This document shows, piece by piece, positions 21,523-27,885 of a DNA stretch of 33,238 bases. The stretch is taken from positions 1 to 33,238 of the forward strand of contig JAICLJ010000037.1 in assembly GCA_025927575.1 (NCBI GenBank). The letters run 5' to 3'. This DNA is from Bryobacteraceae bacterium. Lineage in GTDB: Bacteria; Acidobacteriota; Terriglobia; Bryobacterales; Bryobacteraceae. A program made the translations under genes and the position numbers. Position 1 is the first letter of the stretch. Each line of letters opens with the position of its first letter. The notes beneath the pieces were generated by a model, which saw only the letters and a list, made by a program, of their open reading frames with translations, was not told where the DNA came from and did not search any database.

Positions 21523-24500
21523 ATGGCTCTGAGGAGACGTGAATTCCTGGGAACGCTTGCGACCGGTCTTGCCGCGAGCGGGACGTCCCCTTTCCCCAGC
21601 GAGGCGCAGGATGTTGGAATGGGGTCGAGAAGCGGCAGCGCCAAAAGGTTTGAAGCCCCATACACGCTTGAAGTGAAGACTCCGCATGTGAGATGGGCAA
21701 ACCCGCTGCCCGGCGGCGCGATTCACCTTCTCGCTGCGCCCACAGTCGGCGAGGGGCGCACACTTGTGGAGCTGGCACAGCGGCTGTCGCTCGATCTCAC
21801 CACGGTGAGTATCGATCCTGATTGGGATGTGAACAAATGGACGATGTCGTTTGGCGCGGATTACGGGGCGCGCGCCGAGAAGGGCGATCTGAAGCTCGTT
21901 TATTCCTATCTTGAACAGGAGCTCACTAGTACAAAACACTTCGATGCCATTCTCCTGCCGCTCAATCATGGGTGGGATATGCTCACCAGCGCGTCGCGCG
22001 ATGCGCTGGTTCGCCGCGTAAAGGAGGGCTGTGGGCTCGTGTTGATCAGGCCCGGCGGCGAACTCTCTCCGCTATCGCCGGTGGACGCGCAGACTTCCAC
22101 CGAGTCCGAATTCGAAGAACGGGAACATGCAGAGCACACGGAGTCATCGCCCTGGCGGCGGACCGAAGAGCACTACATCTCGCGCGCAATACCCGTTGAG
22201 ACATTCCCGTTCGGAGATATTCAGAGTTACATTTATCGCGCCGCACCGGACGCGACGGTGCTTATCCGAACTCAATCCGGGAATCCCGTGCTCGCTGTGC
22301 GTCAGTCGGAAAGAGGACGGGTGGTGGCCTTTGGTTACCGAAACCAGGGATTGAGCTGGCGAATGCCAATGGAGGCGCGTGGGCATTTCGTCGACGCTTC
22401 CTGGGAATATTTTTACTCGCTGCTCGTGCGCGCGATCATCTACGCGGCGGCCCGGGAGCCCAGGTCGGTTTCGGATTTTACTTCCCGGAAGACAGTCTGG
22501 CGGCTGCGTGATGAGTACAACCAGGTACTGCAAGCGGGCGAGGGCCGTGCTCCGCAATTCACCAATTTGGCGCCAGGCCGGTACTTTCTCGAACAACAGC
22601 TTCCGGAGGACTGGAAGATCACGTCTCTCGAATCAGGGCAGCCTGAAAAAATCGAGGACCTCAAAGCTGAACCGAAAGTGATCGCCGAAGGCGGGAGTGT
22701 AGATGTCCGGTGGCAAGCGGGACGCCCGGTACGCATCGAACTGATTGACGGCTTCGGACGAGTGCTTGCGCGCGCGGAAGGAAGCGGCAGCGTCCGCCTC
22801 AACGCGCTGCGACCGCTTACGCATTCCGGGTTCGTACGCGCCATAATCGGCGCCACCATTCAACAGATACCTGTGCGTTTCGTCGCAGCCTCGCGCGAGT
22901 GGAGCGATTACGAAGTCATTCTCCCCTGGTACGGTCCAAAGTCGTACCAGCCGTGGATTCCTGCGCTCGATGAGCAGTTCCGCCGCATCGGAATTTCGAT
23001 TCTTGCCGATCCCGATCGCAATTTCAAGATGATGGTCAGCGCGCACTTGCCCGGGTTCGGCATTTACTGGTACCGGCGCGAACAGTATCTTCAGCGCAAA
23101 GCCGATTACTTGAGGACAAAAGACACAAAATACCTGACCCGCGAAGTCACGCTCGAGTCTCCTGCGTTCGAAACGGGCATTCGCGAGCAGTTGGGAAAGT
23201 CCGTACGCCCGCTTGCGCCGCTCAAGCCGATGGCCTGTTATCTTGCAGATGAATCGTCACTAACGTTCTATGCCGATGCGTTTGATGTAGACTGGGCGCC
23301 GGAATCGCTTGCGGGATTGCGCCGCTGGCTACGCGGGGAATATGGCGATCTCGATGCGCTGAACGCTTCCTGGGGCACTGCTTTCCGCAGTTGGGATGCC
23401 GTGGAACCCATGACCACAGAACGCGCGCAAAAGCACGGCAATTACGCACCATGGGCCGACCACCGCGCCTATATGGAAACGGAATTTGTAAATGCGTTTG
23501 GAAAGGCGGCCGATCTCGTTCACGAAATTGACCCCCAGCTTCGCGCTTCAATCTCGGGCACCCAAGTTCCAACAGCACATAACGGATGTAACTGGTACCG
23601 GATTGATCAGGTGATCGATTATCTGCAGCCGTACTCGGGCGGCGGCCAGGATGCGATGCACTATCTGTTCCGCCCTGGATTGACGATAACCGGATTCACG
23701 GGCTACGGTCTGGTTGGAGATCGAGCGCAACATGAGCAATGGCGACGCCTGTTTTACGGCCACAGCGGAGCTTCCATCTTCTGGCAGTACACGCTGCTCA
23801 ACCCGGATCTGACTCTGAGCGCTCAAGGCGAGGCGCTGGCAGAGGCGTTCGGACATCTGCAATCAGGCATTGCTCGCGTCTTCATGAATTCGACGGTTCA
23901 TGAAGACGGGGTTGCCATCCATTTCTCGATGCCCAGCATCCGTGGTTCATGGATCACGGACGGAAAGATCACGGCCGGGGTCGGAGGTAGCGAAGGCAAA
24001 TCTTCGGCAAACTTTGCCGAACTGGCAAAGCGCCGCAAGACATGGGTAAAAGAACTCGAAGCGAACGGCGTGCAATTTCGATTTCTTGCCACCGCACAGA
24101 TCGAATCCGGCATGCTCGATCGCTATCGAGTACTGATTCTGCCGTATTCGATTGCAGTAACCGATAAAGAAGCGAAGGAGATCGAGCGTTTCATGGCTCG
24201 GGGCGGCGTTGTTTACGGAGACGAGCAGACGGGCCGCATGGACGGACGGTGTTATTGGCGCAAACAGCCGCTTTGGGATGAGCGGACAAAAGGCTTTATG
24301 CGAACCGGGCCGAGAAATACCGGAGTGCAGCGCGACTTTGGAGGCCCGCACCTGGTAACGGTTCGCAAGTTTGGCAATTCGGAGTTGATTGGCATTTTGC
24401 CCGAGAAGCCGGCAACGATTCGTCTCCCCGAAACCACAGCTTTTCGCTACGACCTTCTGCGTGGAGGGATGGCAGCGGCGGCGGTCGAAGCCGGGCCCGA

Positions 24501-24801
24501 TAAGCCCGTTCTGATTGTGACGCGCAAATCGCACATTTCAAAACTCACGATCGACAAAAACCTGAAAATCACTGTGCGTGATGAACATGACCAACCGGTG
24601 GACCTCTCGGTGGTGCGTGCCGAGGTCATCGATCCCGATGGACATTTGATACGCCACTACACTTCGAACCTGACTGTGCGGGATGGAGGCGCATCCTTCG
24701 AGATCCCCTTTGCGATTAGCGATACCAAAGGCGCGTGGCGAGTACAGGTGCGGGATGTCCTCAGCGGTCTGACTGCCGCGACGTCGATCGTGCGCGCATA
24801 A
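21523..24801 (+). CDS. Large Tat-exported GH42-like glycoside hydrolase
   Basis: Predicted exported enzyme of 1092 residues. The N-terminus MALRRREFLGTLATGLAAS is a twin-arginine signal (RRREF), implying export of a folded protein. Residues about 50-310 form an alpha/beta domain like the glutamine-amidotransferase/trimerisation fold found in GH42 enzymes (VEDAILLPLN-type strands, PGGELSPLSPVD, GRVVAFGYRNQG). The central part (about 460-790) reads as a TIM barrel: PWYGPKSYQPW, then ADESSLTFYADAFDVDW with a likely acid/base Glu near 577, then LRRWLRGEYGDLDALNASWG, a strong GH42/GH14-like signature, and YGHSGASIFWQYTLLNP. A second amidotransferase-like domain (about 790-990, VLILPYSIAVTDKEAKEIERF) and a C-terminal beta-domain follow. 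The family placement is by motif; the substrate may be a galactoside but is untested. Confidence 0.65.
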   Translation: MALRRREFLGTLATGLAASGTSPFPSEAQDVGMGSRSGSAKRFEAPYTLEVKTPHVRWANPLPGGAIHLLAAPTVGEGRTLVELAQRLSLDLTTVSIDPDWDVNKWTMSFGADYGARAEKGDLKLVYSYLEQELTSTKHFDAILLPLNHGWDMLTSASRDALVRRVKEGCGLVLIRPGGELSPLSPVDAQTSTESEFEEREHAEHTESSPWRRTEEHYISRAIPVETFPFGDIQSYIYRAAPDATVLIRTQSGNPVLAVRQSERGRVVAFGYRNQGLSWRMPMEARGHFVDASWEYFYSLLVRAIIYAAAREPRSVSDFTSRKTVWRLRDEYNQVLQAGEGRAPQFTNLAPGRYFLEQQLPEDWKITSLESGQPEKIEDLKAEPKVIAEGGSVDVRWQAGRPVRIELIDGFGRVLARAEGSGSVRLNALRPLTHSGFVRAIIGATIQQIPVRFVAASREWSDYEVILPWYGPKSYQPWIPALDEQFRRIGISILADPDRNFKMMVSAHLPGFGIYWYRREQYLQRKADYLRTKDTKYLTREVTLESPAFETGIREQLGKSVRPLAPLKPMACYLADESSLTFYADAFDVDWAPESLAGLRRWLRGEYGDLDALNASWGTAFRSWDAVEPMTTERAQKHGNYAPWADHRAYMETEFVNAFGKAADLVHEIDPQLRASISGTQVPTAHNGCNWYRIDQVIDYLQPYSGGGQDAMHYLFRPGLTITGFTGYGLVGDRAQHEQWRRLFYGHSGASIFWQYTLLNPDLTLSAQGEALAEAFGHLQSGIARVFMNSTVHEDGVAIHFSMPSIRGSWITDGKITAGVGGSEGKSSANFAELAKRRKTWVKELEANGVQFRFLATAQIESGMLDRYRVLILPYSIAVTDKEAKEIERFMARGGVVYGDEQTGRMDGRCYWRKQPLWDERTKGFMRTGPRNTGVQRDFGGPHLVTVRKFGNSELIGILPEKPATIRLPETTAFRYDLLRGGMAAAAVEAGPDKPVLIVTRKSHISKLTIDKNLKITVRDEHDQPVDLSVVRAEVIDPDGHLIRHYTSNLTVRDGGASFEIPFAISDTKGAWRVQVRDVLSGLTAATSIVRA

Positions 24802-24803
24802 CT

Positions 24804-25058
24804 CCGCTATTTGCCGGTAATTTGGCGGAATACGCGCAGAAGATCGAATTTGGGCTTCGAGTCTATCCGACGATTGCCGGAACCCTGGGGTGCGGCGGCA
24901 AGAAGATAGCAATGGATTCGGTGCTGATCATAGCGGAGCACGGCGATTACCCGGTAAACGACATTGGACAGAAACTATATCCGAGATATGAGTTCTTCCA
25001 GCAATGCGTGAAAGTGTTCGAGCAGGATAAGCGAGCGGCGCCGGCTGGAAACGCCTGA
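24804..25058 (+). pseudogene. Fragment of an uncharacterised Solibacter-type protein family
   Basis: The plus frame reads AEYAQKIEFGLRVYPTIAGT, CGGKKIAMDSVLIIAEHGDY and YPRYEFFQQCVKVFEQDKRA before GNA and a stop. I remember a family, common in Acidobacteria and Planctomycetes, with ..F..YPTI..AL..GG..LAVD.VL.IGEHGDYP.N..GQ..YPRY.FF...V.VF...GR.VPVFNDKHLS. Here the N-terminal ~150 residues and everything after 'RAAP' are missing. The frame overlaps the end of the GH42-like gene and there is no own start. The function of the family is unknown to me. Confidence 0.5.
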
Positions 25059-25151
25059 GCTGTCGGTGAAATGCCGGGCTCCGAAATCGCCGCAGTATTG
25101 CCGCGCATAAAGCAGGGATTCGCAAGCGCCTCGTGGCATACAATCGCCATC

Positions 25152-26006
25152 ATGATAAAACTGCTGCCGTTGCTCCTGCCGGGCCTCGCCGCATTCCTGT
25201 TCGCGAATGCGAACAACTCTGGCGATTCAATTGTTCATCAGATTCGCTCACATCACAAAGGCATTGCGATCTGGTGGACTGGGAACGACGGCTGGCTCAT
25301 CAAGTCCGGCGACCTCCTGATCGGTACGGATCTCACGCTTGACAACGACGACAAGGTGCAAGCGCCGCCGGTTACCGCCGCAGAGATTGCCGCCGACCTG
25401 GACGTGGTATTCGTCACGCACCATCATGGCGACCATTGCAATCCGGAAACACTGCGAATTCTGGCACAGCGCGGAAAATGCATATTCGTTTTACCGAGTC
25501 CGTGCCTGAAGGAGCTATCCGGCATTGATATACCTTCCAATCGCCTGATAATACCCGAGCCACTGCACCCGTTTACGGTGAGGGGAATTCGTGTTGAGCC
25601 GATCCACGCCATACACGGCAATCAGGAGTTCACGGTTCTTACGCGCGAGCCTGATTTCATCGATAAAATCACTCACAATTGCGGCTACGTGCTTGAGATC
25701 GGCGGTAAGCGGTTTCTCGAGCCGGGAGATTCGGTCTTAACGGAGGAGCATTTGTCATTGAAGAATATAGATGTCCTCTTCGTCTCCCCAACTGTGCATA
25801 ACATGTACATCGATCGCTCGACCATCCTTATAAACCACCTGGAGCCGGCGTATATCTTTCCTCAACACTTTGGAACCTACAAGGAAAACGAAGAGGAATT
25901 GTTTTGGAAGCGCGGCTATCCGGACGAACTCAAACTTCGGCTCACGCCGGAACTCCAGCGGCGATTTCACAAACTGAGACAGGGCCAGATGTTCGAGATT
26001 GAATAA
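25152..26006 (+). CDS. Exported MBL-fold metallo-hydrolase (UlaG-like)
   Basis: Metallo-beta-lactamase-fold hydrolase, 284 residues. The chosen start MIKLLPLLLPGLAAFLFANANN gives a typical cleavable signal peptide; the longer reading from 25071 would put about 27 polar residues before it. Beta-lactamase-fold metal motif THHHGDHC lies at about residue 110, preceded by WWTGNDGWLIKSGDLLIGTD. Later metal-site regions include IHAIHGN, LEPGDSV and PQHFGTYKENEEE. The pattern resembles UlaG-type lactonases and other L-ascorbate-phosphate or general MBL hydrolases. Substrate unknown. It is followed by a small hairpin and then by convergent sequence. Confidence 0.78.
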   Translation: MIKLLPLLLPGLAAFLFANANNSGDSIVHQIRSHHKGIAIWWTGNDGWLIKSGDLLIGTDLTLDNDDKVQAPPVTAAEIAADLDVVFVTHHHGDHCNPETLRILAQRGKCIFVLPSPCLKELSGIDIPSNRLIIPEPLHPFTVRGIRVEPIHAIHGNQEFTVLTREPDFIDKITHNCGYVLEIGGKRFLEPGDSVLTEEHLSLKNIDVLFVSPTVHNMYIDRSTILINHLEPAYIFPQHFGTYKENEEELFWKRGYPDELKLRLTPELQRRFHKLRQGQMFEIE

Positions 26007-26016
26007 CGTGGGTGCC

Positions 26017-26036
26017 CCCCTGACTTCCGTCAGAGG
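26017..26036 (+). terminator. Possible terminator hairpin after the MBL gene
   Basis: CCCCTGAC (26017-26024) pairs with GTCAGAGG (26029-26036) around a TTCC loop, with one mismatch. It starts 11 bases after the MBL-gene stop. There is no U-run, so it is at best a weak or rho-assisted terminator. Confidence 0.3.
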
Positions 26037-26060
26037 CCGCTTGCTGACCGGCTTGGTGTG

Positions 26061-26360
26061 CTAGCCGGGGCTAATCGCAACCGACAGTCTAAATCGAAAC
26101 CGTGGCAACGTATAGCCTTTCGCCGCCAAGACTTTGGCCATATCCTCGTTGGCTACGACCCAATCGTGCATGTTATCGCGCATGCTGTTGGAGTTATAGA
26201 GATCACGGTCGCCGACTTCCATCCAAATCCTGATGGGCTTCTTTGGGGAGTTGGGTATCAGGGACTCTTGAAATCCTCATGCGCCGTGCGGAGTTTCGGG
26301 GTTAGGTGGCCATTGCTGATTCACGAACGTCCCGGAGTAACTGAGGACGCGATGGTACAC
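26061..26360 (-). pseudogene. C-terminal remnant of a PF00756-type esterase
   Basis: One minus frame of 100 codons reads VYHRVLSYSGTFVNQQWP, NPETPHGA, TGA, then GFQESLIPNSPKKPIRIW, MEVGDRDLYNSNSMRDNMHD, WVVANEDMAKVLAAKGY and a divergent tail to TAG. Enterochelin-esterase-like hydrolases have ..YHRVLTYSGTYVNQQWP.NPETPHGAWE..., so the internal TGA (near 26301-26303) replaces a conserved Trp codon. The last ~15 codons (TLPRFRFRL...) lose resemblance, and the expected catalytic His region (..NAGHVD..) is absent. The N-terminal two thirds, including the nucleophile elbow, are missing; the fragment begins just beyond the isomerase-like gene's end. Confidence 0.72.
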
Positions 26361-26367
26361 GCTCTCT

Positions 26368-27243
26368 TCAGACGTTCAAGGACTTCAGGTAAGGCACGCT
26401 CGGCGGCATCAGCGCCGGATCCTCTTCAAGCTCGACGAAATAGTTCTTCACGCCGCCTGTTTTTGCGGCTGTAAAGACGGCCTTCCAATCCACGACGCCC
26501 TTGCCCAACGGAACCTCGCGGAAGCCAGACTTGGTGGAGGCGTCCTTCACCCAGTCCTGGCAGTGCATGGAGAGGTAGCGGCCCGAATACTTATGGAAGT
26601 AGGTCACTGGGTCATAGCCCTCCTGGAAGGCGGAGACCTGAAACTGCAGTTTGGTGGTGGCGGGATTGAGCTCGGCGATCATCATGTCGTAGACCGGTTT
26701 GCCGCCGATGTATTTGGAGACGAAGCCTTCATTGTGCAGCAATGCGACGATGCCTGCGGCGTGGGCCTTTTCGGCGAAGGCATTGAAGGGCTCGACGTAA
26801 CGTTTCACGTCGTCGACAGTCTCGGTACCCTTAGAATCGAATGGTCCAAGCGCGGCGATTGCCATCTGCGTCATGCCGAACTCCTTCGCATAGGCGATGC
26901 TCTCGTCCGGCTTTTGAAAGAGCTCGGTTGGCGCCCAGTGCGCGGAGATGCAGCCCAGTCCCCAATCGCTCAGCATGCGCCGCAACTCCTGCGGCTTATA
27001 TTGCTGGAGGCTCGAAAAATCGGCGTAGCCGTATGGCGAGCAAAGCTCGATCTGAGTGAACCCTGCTGCACGCAATCGCTTCATGGTGCCGGCGAAGTCC
27101 GTACTGATCGACTTGCGCACAGGATAGGTCTGGCAGCCGATCGGCAGGCCAAGCGGATTGGCAGACAGATATCGCGTGCCGGTGAAGAGAGCCGACGCAG
27201 CAGCCCCTCCCATGAGAAACATTCTGCGATTGATCCTGTGCAT
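26368..27243 (-). CDS. Exported sugar phosphate isomerase/epimerase-like TIM-barrel protein
   Basis: Xylose-isomerase-like (AP endonuclease 2 superfamily) protein of 291 residues. The N-terminus MHRINRRMFLMGGAAASALF is a twin-arginine-type signal (NRRMFL), typical of exported members in Acidobacteria and Planctomycetes. The barrel starts at LPIGCQTYPVRK, continues with AAGFTQIELCSPYG, CISAHWAPTELF and LHNEGF, and ends with SMHCQDW and FVELEEDP, where Glu/His/Asp residues of the usual metal site fall. The actual activity is unknown; relatives act on inositols or keto-sugars. The start ATG has a near-perfect AAGGAGGG 4 bases upstream. It lies next to the ArsR gene but is transcribed divergently from it. 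Confidence 0.85.
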   Translation of the reverse strand: MHRINRRMFLMGGAAASALFTGTRYLSANPLGLPIGCQTYPVRKSISTDFAGTMKRLRAAGFTQIELCSPYGYADFSSLQQYKPQELRRMLSDWGLGCISAHWAPTELFQKPDESIAYAKEFGMTQMAIAALGPFDSKGTETVDDVKRYVEPFNAFAEKAHAAGIVALLHNEGFVSKYIGGKPVYDMMIAELNPATTKLQFQVSAFQEGYDPVTYFHKYSGRYLSMHCQDWVKDASTKSGFREVPLGKGVVDWKAVFTAAKTGGVKNYFVELEEDPALMPPSVPYLKSLNV

Positions 27244-27472
27244 GATCCCTCCTTAAGGGACAAAAAAGACTATAACATCTGCAGGAAGACCGCCTGTGAC
27301 CGCCTGTGGCCGCCGCTAGCTGTAGCTTCGGCGCAGATAGAGGGCATCTTCATCATGGGCGATCGGCACCGAGAAGGTGATTTTCGGTACTGATTCGTGT
27401 GCGACAAGCTTTTTCCTGTGGAGAACTCGACTATCACGGTTAATACTAGGTGCCATCACGCTAATACGTGGT

Positions 27473-27492
27473 ATATTCTTAATATCGAATAT
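27473..27492. promoter_or_regulatory. Candidate operator of the ArsR-family regulator
   Basis: A perfect 6-bp inverted repeat, ATATTC-N8-GAATAT, ends 16 bases before the regulator's ATG. Its core is ATTC-N8-GAAT, the form I associate with the SqrR/BigR branch of ArsR repressors. A TATAAT-like hexamer (about 27497-27502) lies just downstream, so a bound repressor would cover the promoter region. The rest of 27244-27472 holds a 10-base tandem repeat (ACCGCCTGTG twice, 27290-27309) and nothing coding. Confidence 0.5.
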
Positions 27493-27508
27493 TCCTATAT
27501 AATTGCTA

Positions 27509-27850
27509 ATGCAGGATGCACTCCGTCAATTTAAGGCTGATTTTTTCCAGGCTCTGGCCCACCCCACCCGCATTGCCATTGTGGAGCAGCTAAGAGAAGG
27601 TGAGCTTTCGGCCGGCACTATTATTGAGCGGCTCGGTATTGAGCAAGCGAACGCCTCGCAGCACTTGGCCATACTGCGTGCGAAGAATATTCTCGTGAAC
27701 CGCAAAGCCGGCAATCAGGTTTTCTACTCGGTTCGCGATCGTCGCATTATTGAAATTCTCGACATCATGCGTCAATACTTCCATGCTCATATGAGCGAGG
27801 TGCTCGCCACCCTGAAAGAGATCGGCAAAGCCGATAAGGTCCGAAGATGA
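27509..27850 (+). CDS. ArsR-family winged-helix transcriptional regulator
   Basis: Dimeric DNA-binding repressor type, 113 residues. It has the ArsR/SmtB core: FFQALAHPTRIAIVEQL, then the recognition region GIEQANASQHLAILRAKN, then the wing ILVNRKAGNQVFYSV. The protein has no cysteine at all, so it cannot use the Cys-based metal or persulfide switches of ArsR, SmtB or SqrR/BigR; a C-terminal HAH (FHAHM) is the only obvious metal-type cluster. The chosen start is the ATG at 27509 (a TTG lies two codons earlier). It precedes dabA in the same direction and overlaps a mini-ORF that leads into dabA, so it very likely autoregulates and controls the transport operon. The signal is unknown. Confidence 0.85.
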   Translation: MQDALRQFKADFFQALAHPTRIAIVEQLREGELSAGTIIERLGIEQANASQHLAILRAKNILVNRKAGNQVFYSVRDRRIIEILDIMRQYFHAHMSEVLATLKEIGKADKVRR

Positions 27851-27885
27851 TGGCCGTGGAAATTTGGGCAGAGATAGCCGCTTAA
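27847..27885 (+). other. 12-codon mini-ORF linking the arsR-type gene to dabA
   Basis: ATG at 27847 overlaps the regulator's TGA as ATGA. The frame encodes MMAVEIWAEIAA and ends in TAA, whose last A is the first base of the dabA ATG (TAATG). AAGG lies 8 bases upstream of the mini-ORF start, while dabA's ATG has no clear ribosome site of its own. The arrangement would let ribosomes move from the regulator through the mini-ORF to dabA by termination-reinitiation. It may also be chance. Confidence 0.35.

Noticed and set aside
27290..27309. ACCGCCTGTG repeated twice in tandem
   Set aside because: Only two short copies with no further units; not a CRISPR or functional repeat array.
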